Numbered from the stretch's first letter, positions 45,360 to 53,735 are shown. The stretch is 64,000 bases of DNA from Kineosporia sp. NBRC 101731 (GCF_030269305.1 NZ_BSTC01000013.1:1-64000); one strand, 5' to 3'. The notes: a model not told the origin generated them from the letters alone. Numbers and translations: made by a program.

Positions 45360-45560
45360 TCAGCCGATCAGGTGGTTGAACTCGCCCTTGCTCGCGCCGT
45401 CCAGCCAAGCCGAGAACTCAGCCTTGGTGAACGTCAGGGTCGGGCCGGCCCCGTGGGCCTTGGTGTCACGTACCTCGATCTGCCCGTTGTGCCGGCGCAT
45501 CTCGACGCAGCTTCCGGTGTCGGTGCTGGCCTGCGCCTTGATCCAAGGCGTATCGCTCAT
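45360..45560 (-). CDS. DUF397 domain protein
   Basis: The 66-residue protein shows the DUF397 pattern: W near the N-terminus (PWIKAQAS), CVEMRRHNGQIEVRDTK, then LTFTKAEFSAWLDGASKGEF. DUF397 genes almost always follow a Scr1-type XRE regulator, as here, with a 4-bp overlap. The pair is thought to be a regulatory or toxin-antitoxin-like module. Confidence 0.92.
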   Translation of the reverse strand: MSDTPWIKAQASTDTGSCVEMRRHNGQIEVRDTKAHGAGPTLTFTKAEFSAWLDGASKGEFNHLIG

Positions 45561-46387
45561 GTCAGGAACTCCTTCATGGGGACTGCGCTGCTGTGGAGCA
45601 CCGCGAACCTGTCAGCTAGGTCCGCGACCACCTCAGGATCAGAGCTGTACTGGCCCGAGAGGTACCCCTCAACGTAGACGAGCGGCGGCTCCTCAGAGCC
45701 GTCCGGAAACGTCAGCAGATTGAACTCACCCCGCCCGCCCGGATGAGCACCAACGGCGAAGGGAAGCACCCGAATTTCCACGTCGTCCCGCTCGTCCAGG
45801 CCCCGCATGAACGCCACCTGGTCTCGCATCCCCTCAGCGCCCCCGACCTGGCGCGCGAGCACCTCTTCACCGATCACGAACGACAGTCGCGCCCGCCCGA
45901 TCGTCTCGGTCTGGCGCGTCGTGCGGACCTCCGCCAACCGTGCCGCCGTAGACGTGGTCAACCCGGGAGTCACTGCGAACTGTTCGTGCTGATAGCCAGG
46001 GGACTGGATCAGGCCCGGCACGGCCAGCGGCGAAAACACCTGGATCTGCGAGGCGAACGATTCCATCTCCAGATACATGACGAACCCCGGTGTTGTCGGC
46101 AGCCCCCTGCCCTTCTGCTCCCACCACGTCGGCTCGTCCGCCTGTTCCGCCAGTGAGATCAGAAGGTCCCGCTTCTCGGGGGCGACCTTGAAGACCTCGC
46201 ACGCATAGCGAACCATGGCCACGCCCGGGCGAACCTGACCGTTCTCGTAGCGGGCCCACGCCGACTTGGACGCCAGATGAACGTCTTTCATGTGTTGGTA
46301 GGTCACCCCGGACTTGAGGCGAGCTTCCCGCAACTGCCGTGCCAGCGAACGCCGTACCGCGCCGATCCCCGATTCGGTCATCCCCAA
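45557..46387 (-). CDS. XRE-family regulator, Scr1/DUF5753 type
   Basis: The 276-residue protein has an N-terminal helix-turn-helix (RLKSGVTYQHMKDVHLASKS, ARYENGQVRPG) and a DUF5753 C-terminal domain (FSPLAVPGLIQSPGYQHEQF; YVEGYLSGQY). These multi-copy actinomycete regulators pair with DUF397 proteins and are linked to development and natural-product control. Its presence inside the element is additional to the GntR-type regulator. Confidence 0.92.
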   Translation of the reverse strand: MGMTESGIGAVRRSLARQLREARLKSGVTYQHMKDVHLASKSAWARYENGQVRPGVAMVRYACEVFKVAPEKRDLLISLAEQADEPTWWEQKGRGLPTTPGFVMYLEMESFASQIQVFSPLAVPGLIQSPGYQHEQFAVTPGLTTSTAARLAEVRTTRQTETIGRARLSFVIGEEVLARQVGGAEGMRDQVAFMRGLDERDDVEIRVLPFAVGAHPGGRGEFNLLTFPDGSEEPPLVYVEGYLSGQYSSDPEVVADLADRFAVLHSSAVPMKEFLT

Positions 46388-46912
46388 AGTCTAATCTTCA
46401 GAATGGTTTTCCCCAACAGAAACGTCCCAGTAGACGCGTCCCGCTCAGAGGGTGCCCCAGCGGGACCGTGACACCCAGGAGACATCCGGGACAAGCTTCC
46501 TGACAACACCAACCGACCGATGGAGGCCCAGGGTGATCCAGAAAGTGATCGACCGGGCAGCTATCGGCCGGCGGTGGAGTCACAAAGCCCCGCGCCTCAC
46601 GTCAGCAAGGCGCACCCCACCCGCCCCCGGCACCGGATGCCGGCAGCCCTGCGGGAAACAGGGGAGGCGCTGTCCCGGGCAGGCAGCGCCAGGGGACAGG
46701 CGGGGAGTCGGCACTACGGGGACCAAGCCGACTCCCCGCCCGTAGACCGCCCCCACCGCGCCGAGTGACGGGGAAGACCTCGCGCCGTGGGGGCATCCAA
46801 GGTGCCGTGACTCAGCACCCTCCGCCGAGTCATGTCACGAAAGTGCTCCGGTCGCGTTTGTCACTGGAATTAACGATGACAAACGCGACCGGAGCTACAA
46901 ACGTTGCTGCAT
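46388..46912. other. non-coding or weakly coding accessory stretch
   Basis: This 525-base stretch lies between the XRE gene and the small membrane gene. A rightward frame at 46520-46768 (82 residues, Pro/Arg/Ser-rich) has an ATG but no clear ribosome binding site or recognisable fold, so I do not call it. The stretch ends with the hairpin at 46845-46895. Confidence 0.4.
46845..46895. terminator. 19-bp inverted repeat
   Basis: Perfect 19-bp arms (GCTCCGGTCGCGTTTGTCA and complement) flank a 13-nt AT-rich loop. It lies downstream of the leftward small membrane gene and could terminate it; there is no T-tract on that strand. Confidence 0.6.
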
Positions 46913-47131
46913 TCAGAGCGAGAGGGAGGAGAACCAGTTCACCGCGATGCCGAACTCCATGTCGGCCAGTGACACGGCCAGCCAACTAGCAATCGACCCC
47001 ATGGCCGTCTCCCTTCCCCTTGTGCATTCGCCCATAAGTGCCTCCGACAAGTAGGTGCGAGCGAAGCCAGCGAATAGAGCTACAACGAACAGGACTCCTA
47101 GAATCAGAACGAGGCTTAGCCCGCCCCCCAT
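46913..47131 (-). CDS. putative 72-residue membrane protein
   Basis: The protein starts MGGGLSLVLILGVLFVVALF, a clear membrane helix, and ends in a hydrophobic segment. The ATG at 47131 has ACAGGGGACGAG upstream, a good ribosome binding site. A start at 47164 is less likely. No homologue recognised. It lies in the accessory zone near attR. Confidence 0.4.
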   Translation of the reverse strand: MGGGLSLVLILGVLFVVALFAGFARTYLSEALMGECTRGRETAMGSIASWLAVSLADMEFGIAVNWFSSLSL

Positions 47132-47310
47132 CTCGTCCCCTGTCGGTCTCAATGCAGCAACCATAGAATGCTGGCATGGCTGGCAGAGTGATGTCTATCG
47201 GCCATATGAGGTAATTTTCGGATTTGCTCACCCGGTTGCTTACTCTGAAAGGGTACAACCGGAGCGTTTATGTTCAGTTACTCAGTGGCGCCCCTTGGTG
47301 GAGACTAACT

Positions 47311-48843
47311 TCAGGACGGAGTCTCATCCGTGGCGTCATTCGGCCCGCGCTCCTCCGTATCGGAACTATCCGATAAAGTCGTTATATCGGGCCTTAGCAG
47401 TCTCACTGATTCGCCCAAGAGTCTAAGTTGTTCGAGGACCTTGGGATCTCTTAGAACTGACATATCGGGCAGGTTGCGCGTTGCTTGAGTCAAGGCATCT
47501 ATGGCAGACCTCGATCCGGAAATGTCGGCCAGGCCGTGAGCGGAAATCTGACTCTGAAGTCCACGAAGCGCCTCGGCGCCGATCATGCTTCCCTTTAAAT
47601 TGGAAAGAGCACTCTGAGAAAGGAGCGACGATTGAAAGTTTTTTGCAAAGTCAGGAGGAATCGGGGCCGAAAAATTTATGTTTGACGACCCATGCGCGAG
47701 TCTATGGGCCTGACGGACTTGGCGGAACTTTTCACTGGTCTCCTTCCAGGTCCTTACCCCAGGATCTCCCGGCAGGGCATGAATCTCGATAATTTCAACT
47801 TCTTCGATCTTTCCAAGGTCCGTAGCAGTTAATAGCGCTTCAAAAAGAAGTGATTTGCGTATGCGAATCACGGCAGAAGAATCGGAAATTGCATCAACAA
47901 ATTCATACTGAACTTCAGGTTCGAATGCAAATATTGAGTAGACCATTGCTTCGATGTCAACGTCTGCGACGAAATCCACTTCGATTAGGGAGGTATCCGG
48001 ACCGGCGCTCCCTTTGACTTTCCAATCAAGCTTAGAAATACCATGCAAGAAGGTTAGGCGCGGGTTGCCGTAAACTTGAATCGGTAGGCCACAATCGGCA
48101 GGGTCTATCCCGAACTGCCCAAAGTCCGAACTTAGCAACGCCAGGATTGCCTCACTTAGTGCTTGCTGCCGCAAATAGCGCTCTACCTGCTTTAGGTCCG
48201 CACCTGCAAGCTCAGATTTCTCTTCGGCCAGGTATAGCACGGCCTTGCTCAGGTCGTGGAACCAAGTGACGCGCCCGGCGGCCTCAATGATTTGGAGGTC
48301 CTCAGTCAAATGTTCATGCAGAATCTGAGGATCATCGGCAGTACCGAAATCTTTAAAATTGTTAGATACCCACACGATCTCTTCGGAGCGATCTGTGGCA
48401 TTTATTAGATCTAGAAGAGATAGCCAGTTAAGCGTGTCGCGGTATCCGTCTCCGTTTTCATTGCATGGACGTCGTCGCGACACGGCCCTTTGAATCAATT
48501 CGCTATGCGGGATGGCGGGAGAAATGACTTCGATATTTAATGCTGAAATGATGGAATTAAACCTCTGTTGATGATCGGTAACTAATTGCCCCAGGGGGTC
48601 GCTGGCGTCTTTATAAATAGAGTTGCCGCCAAATATTGGGCGGTATCTGTTCGTCCATTTTTTCAAACCTTCAGAAGCATCTAAGACGCGGCGTTCGAAA
48701 TTTCCAGTCGCTTCAAGAACGACAACTTCTGTTAATACGATTCTGATTTTCCAGGTGTCGCGAGCGTTTGCCAGAATCCGCCAGGCAGCCCCGGAAAACC
48801 AAGGATCACGAGTAAGCTCCGTCGTATCCAACGCCAAGATCAT
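47311..48843 (-). CDS. large PIN-domain protein (DUF4935-like), cargo
   Basis: The 510-residue protein has an N-terminal PIN nuclease fold: MILALDTTEL (D6), E44 in VVVLEATG, YRDTLNWLSLLDL (D136), and IVWVSNNFKDF (D165). This spacing fits the DUF4935 class of PIN domains, and the four acidic residues could hold the metal. The remaining ~340 residues are alpha/beta and unrecognised, with a disordered acidic tail. AT-richer codons mark it as foreign. It sits at the attR end, a cargo position. RNase or toxin activity is inferred from the fold. Confidence 0.8.
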   Translation of the reverse strand: MILALDTTELTRDPWFSGAAWRILANARDTWKIRIVLTEVVVLEATGNFERRVLDASEGLKKWTNRYRPIFGGNSIYKDASDPLGQLVTDHQQRFNSIISALNIEVISPAIPHSELIQRAVSRRRPCNENGDGYRDTLNWLSLLDLINATDRSEEIVWVSNNFKDFGTADDPQILHEHLTEDLQIIEAAGRVTWFHDLSKAVLYLAEEKSELAGADLKQVERYLRQQALSEAILALLSSDFGQFGIDPADCGLPIQVYGNPRLTFLHGISKLDWKVKGSAGPDTSLIEVDFVADVDIEAMVYSIFAFEPEVQYEFVDAISDSSAVIRIRKSLLFEALLTATDLGKIEEVEIIEIHALPGDPGVRTWKETSEKFRQVRQAHRLAHGSSNINFSAPIPPDFAKNFQSSLLSQSALSNLKGSMIGAEALRGLQSQISAHGLADISGSRSAIDALTQATRNLPDMSVLRDPKVLEQLRLLGESVRLLRPDITTLSDSSDTEERGPNDATDETPS

Positions 48844-49242
48844 GACCGCATCATCTCAGCTGTACGACGATGTCGCTTAGCATTTGCACGGTTGATTGGG
48901 GGCTCGCCTGGAGTCGGATCAGCCCCAGGTCCGCACTTGAACCGTTGTGCCTGACTGCTGGGGCCCAAATAGTCGTCGGACCTATGGGCGAGACGCAGCT
49001 CGCCCTCAAACCGAGACCAGCCTCATTCTTGCCCCGGAGGCTACCCAGGTCGCATCGTGCATGTTAGAGCTGTCATGGGCGTTGGTCTTGTAAGGGTGAT
49101 CCGTTCGCATCGCGCGGAGCCCAACAACGGAGACTGGTACAGCAGAGAAGTACAGCAACCACCCCGACCGTACCCAGCCTGGTTCGGCCGACACCGGCGC
49201 TGTGAGCGCTCTAGAGATGCTCACCGACCGGTCAGCCTGTGG
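48844..49242. other. right-end non-coding region of the element
   Basis: About 400 bases hold no convincing gene. Short frames exist but lack ribosome binding sites. The region contains the GTACAGCAG pair at 49137-49158 and runs into attR. Confidence 0.5.
49137..49158. promoter_or_regulatory. candidate integrase arm sites, right end
   Basis: GTACAGCAG at 49137 and GTACAGCAA at 49150 are spaced 13 bp, about 85 bp inside attR. They match the left-end pair in sequence, spacing and orientation. Confidence 0.6.
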
Positions 49243-49285
49243 CTGGGGGTCAGGGGGTCGCAGGTTCAAATCCTGTCAGCCCGAC
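49243..49285 (+). repeat. attR, 43-bp core direct repeat
   Basis: The segment is identical to 34549-34591 and marks the right boundary of the element. The bases upstream do not form the 5' half of a tRNA, so this copy is a non-functional remnant of the original tRNA-Pro gene end. Confidence 0.95.
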
Positions 49286-49295
49286 CATGAAAGTT

Positions 49296-49342
49296 CGGTC
49301 TCTCGTTTAGCGAAAAGCTGGAGGAGAGGCCGATTTTCTTTT
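49296..49342 (+). terminator. original tRNA-Pro terminator, displaced
   Basis: CGGTCTCTC pairs with GAGAGGCCG (nine pairs, one G-U) and is followed by ATTTTCTTTT. It lies 10 bases past attR and is most simply the native terminator of tRNA-Pro, now 14.7 kb away. Confidence 0.75.
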
Positions 49343-49395
49343 GTCGCCCGGATGTCTCCAGGACACCGTTCGTAGGGGGTCAGGAGCCGGGGATC

Positions 49396-49440
49396 ATCGG
49401 GGAAGATCCGTGCGGGCACAGCGCACAGATCTTCCCCGAT
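49396..49440. terminator. hairpin between attR and the DUF4862 gene
   Basis: ATCGGGGAAGATC and its complement, extended by GTGCG/CGCAC after one mismatch, form a 19-bp stem with a 7-nt loop. It lies 60 bases downstream of the leftward DUF4862 gene and probably terminates it. Confidence 0.65.
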
Positions 49441-49502
49441 CCGGCGTCCGCTCGCCGTGATCCGGCAGGACGACGGTGGTCGTCGGGTGCAGATGGGGCT
49501 GA

Positions 49503-50456
49503 CTATTCGGTCGCCCGGGCCCGGGCGATCTGGGTCAGGGTGGCAGTGACCACGGCGAGGTGGGTGGCGACGTCGGCGTCCCGGGGGCGGGCTGCTGTCT
49601 TCAGCCCGATCCGCGGGACGTCGGCGAGTGCCTTCACGGTGTCGGCGATCTCGTCCGGGCCGAGCAGGGACGCCGCCGACGCGGCGAGCGCGGGATCCGG
49701 CCCGCGGGAGGGGATGTGCATGTCGGTCCAGGCCGGTCCCCAGGCCGTGTCCTCGCCGGTCGCGCCGGAGAAGATGTAGGCCCGCAGCAGCCCTGCCTCG
49801 GTGACCGCGGCGACGTGCTCGAGGGCGAGATCGGGACCATGCCCCTCGATGGCTGATCGGCCCCAGTTGAGGCTCATTCCGAGCACATCGGGGGGCAGGC
49901 CGAAAGACTGCACCGTCGCGATCTCGTCCGCCAGCCGGAAGAATCCTTTGGCCGGGGTCTGATCCGGAACGTAGGCATCGCAGTGCTCGACCAGCAGTTC
50001 GGCGCCGGCCAGATCCCAGTCGAGGATCTCGGTGAGGGAGCGTTCGAACGCGGACCGGGAACCGCCGCGGGGCCCGGGGGCGCTGTGGACCTCGATCGCG
50101 GCGACCCGGCGGGTGCCGTACTCGTCGGCGAGGGCCCGGGCCAGGTCGCGGGCCCGGGCGACGTCGGCGAGCGCTTCCCGGCGATGGGTCTCGTCGCTGG
50201 AAGCCATTCCGTAAAGGGGGTTTCGGCCCAGAGCGATCATCATCGAGGGCACCAGCGAGACCACCAGGTCCCAGTCGGGCCGGACGTGCTGCCTGATCCA
50301 GGCCGGCTCCAGCGTGCGCGTGCCGGCCGGGGCCAGAGCGAATTCCAGGCCACTGAGGCCGAGCTCGGCGACAGCGTCGAAGAACGCGTCCTCGCCCGCC
50401 GGGTCGGCGGGTGCGGTGATGTAGGCGGCCAGGAAGAGCCCTTCGAGACTGGTCAT
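49503..50456 (-). CDS. DUF4862 TIM-barrel protein
   Basis: The 317-residue protein matches the DUF4862 family, a xylose-isomerase-like TIM barrel (GLSGLEFALAPAG, AAIEVHSAPGPRG, LLVEHCDAYVPDQTPAKGFF, MSLNWGRSAIEG). His and Glu residues in these blocks could bind metal. The family often sits beside uronate or sugar-acid transport genes. It is divergent from the TRAP operon and probably shares its regulation. The reaction is unknown; isomerase or epimerase is inference. Confidence 0.75.
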   Translation of the reverse strand: MTSLEGLFLAAYITAPADPAGEDAFFDAVAELGLSGLEFALAPAGTRTLEPAWIRQHVRPDWDLVVSLVPSMMIALGRNPLYGMASSDETHRREALADVARARDLARALADEYGTRRVAAIEVHSAPGPRGGSRSAFERSLTEILDWDLAGAELLVEHCDAYVPDQTPAKGFFRLADEIATVQSFGLPPDVLGMSLNWGRSAIEGHGPDLALEHVAAVTEAGLLRAYIFSGATGEDTAWGPAWTDMHIPSRGPDPALAASAASLLGPDEIADTVKALADVPRIGLKTAARPRDADVATHLAVVTATLTQIARARATE

Positions 50457-50542
50457 CTGATTCCTTCGTCGTGGCGGAGCGACATTAGCGAGGGCGCGGC
50501 CGCGGGTGGGCGGACCGGGTGGTTTGGTCGGATATCAGGGGG

Positions 50543-50585
50543 TTGACGTAGCCCGGTCGACAAATTATGTTCCGTCTCACGAAAC
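50543..50585 (+). promoter_or_regulatory. sigma-70-type promoter and overlapping inverted-repeat operator
   Basis: TTGACG at 50543 and TATGTT at 50566, 17 bp apart, form a good promoter ahead of dctP. GTTCCGTCTCACGAAAC at 50569-50585 is an inverted repeat (7-bp arms, one mismatch, 3-bp spacer) overlapping the -10 end. That is where a repressor such as the IclR protein at 54595 could act. Confidence 0.6.
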
Positions 50586-50740
50586 TCGGTTCCATAAAGA
50601 GTCTGACATTCGTGCATGTGGCACCGCAACAGCCGTTCCGGATTTCCAGCCCTGTTCCCAGGCGCCGTCCCTGAACCGCCCCCAGCAGCCCGCACCGCCC
50701 GTTGGACGTCTGCTTGCGCAGCCCGAGAAGGAGTTTCAGC

Positions 50741-51778
50741 ATGATGCGAAACAAAGCCGTTTCCGTCACCGTCGCCCTCACAGTCGCCGCACTCGCCGTG
50801 ACCGCGTGCAGCGCCGGTGACGGCACCCGCACCGGCGCCGCGGCCAAGGACTCCGGCGACGCCGCCGAGACGACGTTCAAACTGGCCTTCAACCAGCAGC
50901 CGAACCATCCCCAGTTCGTCGCGCTGGACGCCATGGGCGACCGTCTCAAGGAACGCACCAACGGCAAGTACGACATCGAGGTGTTCCCGAACGAGACGCT
51001 GGGCACCCAGAAGGACACCATCGAACTGGTGAAGGCCGGCACCCTCGAGATGTCGATGGTCGCCGGTCCGCTGATGGAGAGCTTCAACCCCGACTTCACC
51101 GTGTTCAACCTGCCGTTCACCTTCGACTCGCAGGAGCACCAGCGCACGACGACGAACGACCCGGCGATCGTCTCCGGGTTGTACTCCTCGCTCGATGACC
51201 AGGGCCTGCACGTGCTGGGTTCCTTCCACGGCGGAGTCCGGAACATGTACTCCTCGAAGGGGCCGATCACCACGCCCGCCGATATGAAAGGCCTGAAGAT
51301 CCGGGTCATCGAGTCGGATACGAACATCGAGATGATGAAAATGATGGGCGGTAGCCCGGCCCCGATGGGGATGGGTGAGGTCTACACCGCGATCCAGTCC
51401 GGAGTGCTGGACGGCGCTGAGAACAATGAGCTCACGTACGCCAACGTGAAGCACGCCGAGGTCGCGAAGTACTACAGCTACACCCGGCACCTGATGCTCC
51501 CGGACTACCTCCTGATCAATCCGAAGGTTCTGGACGCGATGTCCGAGGCCGACCGGAAGATCTTCCTGGAGGAGATCGCCACGGCGGTCGAGGAGGAGGG
51601 CAAACTCTGGGAGCAGGAGATCCCGAAGTCGAAAGCATTGGCGGAGAAGGCCGGTGCGAAGTTCAACGAGGTCGATACGGCCGCTTTCACCGCCCTGATC
51701 GCCCCGCTGACCCAGAAAAAGCTCACCAACGCCACGGTCCGCGACATCCACGCCAAGGTCCGGGCGGCCGCCCAGTGA
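50741..51778 (+). CDS. dctP: TRAP transporter solute-binding lipoprotein, DctP family
   Basis: The 345-residue protein has a lipoprotein signal (LTVAALAVTACSAG, lipobox ending at Cys) and a DctP domain (LAFNQQPNHPQFVALDAMGD; PADMKGLKIRVIES with the conserved carboxylate-binding Arg; MGEVYTAIQSGVLDGAENN). It delivers an organic acid, here probably a uronate or keto-sugar acid given its neighbours. The ATG at 50741 follows GAAGGAG. Confidence 0.93.
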   Translation: MMRNKAVSVTVALTVAALAVTACSAGDGTRTGAAAKDSGDAAETTFKLAFNQQPNHPQFVALDAMGDRLKERTNGKYDIEVFPNETLGTQKDTIELVKAGTLEMSMVAGPLMESFNPDFTVFNLPFTFDSQEHQRTTTNDPAIVSGLYSSLDDQGLHVLGSFHGGVRNMYSSKGPITTPADMKGLKIRVIESDTNIEMMKMMGGSPAPMGMGEVYTAIQSGVLDGAENNELTYANVKHAEVAKYYSYTRHLMLPDYLLINPKVLDAMSEADRKIFLEEIATAVEEEGKLWEQEIPKSKALAEKAGAKFNEVDTAAFTALIAPLTQKKLTNATVRDIHAKVRAAAQ

Positions 51779-51819
51779 CCGGCCGTTTCGGGTCGGTGAG
51801 AGCGGAAAGGGCCTGAGAC

Positions 51820-52326
51820 ATGACCATGCTGAAGAATGCGCTGGATCGCGTCCTGACCTGGATCTGCGTGGTGCTGTTCGCGGCCCTGGTGCTCGACGTC
51901 GGCTGGCAGGTGTTCGCCCGGCAGGTGCTGAACGCCCCCAGCGGCTGGTCCGAGGAACTGGCCAAGTACCTGTTCATCTGGGTCGGACTGCTGGGCGGGG
52001 CCCTGGTGTTCGGCGAGCGCGGGCACGTGGCGGCCGACCTCGCGGTGCAGCGAGCACCGGAGAAGGTGCAGCGGGTCACCGCCGTGGTGGTCCAGATCGC
52101 GATCCTGGCCTTCGCGGTCCTGACCCTGATCTGGGGTGGCTACCGGGTGGTGCACCTGACCTGGGACCAGACCCTGACCGGCCTTCCGGTGCATGTGGGC
52201 TGGATGTATCTGGCCCTGCCGATCTCCGGGGTGATCACCGTGTTTTACACCGTCTTTCACATGATCCACATCGGCATCGGCAACGAGGTCGCGATCGACC
52301 CGGACGCCGAGACCTCGCTCGCGTAA
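51820..52326 (+). CDS. dctQ: TRAP transporter small permease, DctQ family
   Basis: The 168-residue protein has four membrane helices. The family block SGWSEELAKYLFIWVGLLGG is at residues ~45-65, followed by FGERGHVAADLAVQRAPEKV. It pairs with the large permease encoded next. Confidence 0.92.
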   Translation: MTMLKNALDRVLTWICVVLFAALVLDVGWQVFARQVLNAPSGWSEELAKYLFIWVGLLGGALVFGERGHVAADLAVQRAPEKVQRVTAVVVQIAILAFAVLTLIWGGYRVVHLTWDQTLTGLPVHVGWMYLALPISGVITVFYTVFHMIHIGIGNEVAIDPDAETSLA

Positions 52327-52365
52327 GGGACCGCACTCACGTAAGGGACCGCACTCACGTAAGGG
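52322..52365 (+). repeat. 18-bp tandem duplication before dctM
   Basis: GTAAGGGACCGCACTCAC occurs twice in tandem, followed by a truncated third copy GTAAGGGA that runs into AGGAGG, the dctM ribosome binding site. The first copy overlaps the dctQ stop codon. Confidence 0.85.
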
Positions 52366-52376
52366 AAGGAGGAATC

Positions 52377-53684
52377 ATGGATGCCGGAGTTCTTGCCGGT
52401 CTGGTTCTGGTCGTCGGGATCGCTGTCCTGCTGCTGATCGGGGCCCCGATCAGCATCGGTGTGGGCCTGGCCTCGACGCTGGCCATGTTCGTCGTGGTCG
52501 GCGCCGAGAACGGGGCCCTCACCGCGGCGCAGCAGATGTTCCGTGGCATCAATTCATTTGCACTGCTGGCCATCCCGTTCTTCGTGCTGGCCGGAGTGAT
52601 CATGAACAATGGCGGCATCGCCATGCATCTGATCAACGCCGGCAAGGTGCTGGTCGGCCGGGTCCCGGGCTCGCTCGCCCAGACCAACGTCGCCGCCAAC
52701 ACGCTGTTCGGAGCGGTCAGTGGGTCATCGATCGCGGCGGCCGCCGCGATCGGCACGACGATGAGTCCGTTGCAGGCCCGGGAGGGCTACGACCGCAATT
52801 TCTCCGCGGCCGTCAATGTGGCCTCCGCACCGGCCGGGATGCTGGTCCCACCGAGCAACCTGATGATCGTTTACTCGCTGGTCTCGGGCACCTCGGTGGC
52901 GGCACTCTTCATGGCCGGGTACCTGCCGGGGCTCCTGTGGGCGATCGCCTGCTCGATCATCGTCTACCTCTACGTTCGCAAGCGCCCCGAACTCAGGGAG
53001 ACCCAGCGGATCGGCCTCGCCGAGGGGGCCCGGATCCTGCTCGTCGCCACCCCGTCCCTGCTGCTCGTCGTCGTGGTGATCGGCGGCATCCTCCTGGGGT
53101 ACTTCACCGCCACCGAGTCCGCCTGCATCGCGGTGTTCTACGCCGCGATCCTGTCGGCGTTCTACCGCACCATCAAGCTCCATGACATCCCGAGCATCCT
53201 GCTGGATGCCACTCGCATCACGGCAGTGGTCATGTACCTGATCGGTGTCTCGACGATCATGGGTTTCGTCCTGTCGTTCTCGAAGATCCCCGAGCTCGTG
53301 TCAGACGCGATGTTCGGGTTCAGCGAGAACCCGGTCGTGCTGCTCCTGCTGATCTCGGTCATCCTGCTGGCCGTCGGCTGCTTCATGGATGCCACCCCGG
53401 CGCTTCTGATCTTCACCCCGATCTTCTTGCCGATCGTCACGAGTTTCGGGGTGGACCCGATCCATTTCGGCATCATGAGCATCTTCAATCTCTGCATCGG
53501 CACGATCACTCCGCCGGTCGGGACGGTGCTCTTCGTCGGGGCGAGGATCGCGAACATGCCCATCGAGGGTGTCGTCCGTCAGTTGCTGCCCTTCTTCGGC
53601 GTCCTCGTCGTCACGCTCGTCATCGTCATCTTCACCCCCAGCCTCTCGCTCTGGTTGCCGGAGGTCTTCGGCCTGATGCCCTGA
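52377..53684 (+). CDS. dctM: TRAP transporter large permease, DctM family
   Basis: The 435-residue polytopic protein (about 12 helices) carries family blocks AIPFFVLAGVIMNNGGIAMH, NTLFGAVSGSSIAAAAAIGT and PPSNLMIVYSLVSGTS. It couples Na+ entry to uptake of the DctP ligand. The start is ATG at 52377 with AAGGAGG upstream. Confidence 0.95.
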   Translation: MDAGVLAGLVLVVGIAVLLLIGAPISIGVGLASTLAMFVVVGAENGALTAAQQMFRGINSFALLAIPFFVLAGVIMNNGGIAMHLINAGKVLVGRVPGSLAQTNVAANTLFGAVSGSSIAAAAAIGTTMSPLQAREGYDRNFSAAVNVASAPAGMLVPPSNLMIVYSLVSGTSVAALFMAGYLPGLLWAIACSIIVYLYVRKRPELRETQRIGLAEGARILLVATPSLLLVVVVIGGILLGYFTATESACIAVFYAAILSAFYRTIKLHDIPSILLDATRITAVVMYLIGVSTIMGFVLSFSKIPELVSDAMFGFSENPVVLLLLISVILLAVGCFMDATPALLIFTPIFLPIVTSFGVDPIHFGIMSIFNLCIGTITPPVGTVLFVGARIANMPIEGVVRQLLPFFGVLVVTLVIVIFTPSLSLWLPEVFGLMP

Positions 53685-53735
53685 CCGCCTGACGCCTCGA
53701 CCGGAAACGAAATCTGCTACGCCTGAAGGAGAACC

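Larger units (their letters stand above)
34549..49285. mobile_element. integrative and conjugative element (AICE) in tRNA-Pro
   Basis: A 14.7-kb insertion between two 43-bp att repeats holds an integrase and excisionase, a TraB/FtsK-type translocase, a DUF3631 ATPase, small transfer/spread-type membrane proteins, and regulators of GntR and XRE type. This set defines actinomycete integrative and conjugative elements of the pSAM2 kind, which transfer double-stranded DNA with a single translocase. No type IV secretion genes, relaxase or phage structural genes are present. A classical RepSA or prim-pol initiator is not recognised. Confidence 0.93.

Noticed and set aside
46520-46768. 82-residue open frame in the accessory region
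   Set aside because: No clear ribosome binding site, biased composition and overlap with two other equally long frames.
49243-49285. a second tRNA-Pro gene
   Set aside because: Only the 3' half is present; the upstream bases cannot form the acceptor, D-arm or 5' anticodon stem. It is attR.
34549-49285. prophage interpretation of the insertion
   Set aside because: No capsid, tail, terminase or lysis genes; the TraB-type translocase and small transfer-type proteins fit a conjugative element.
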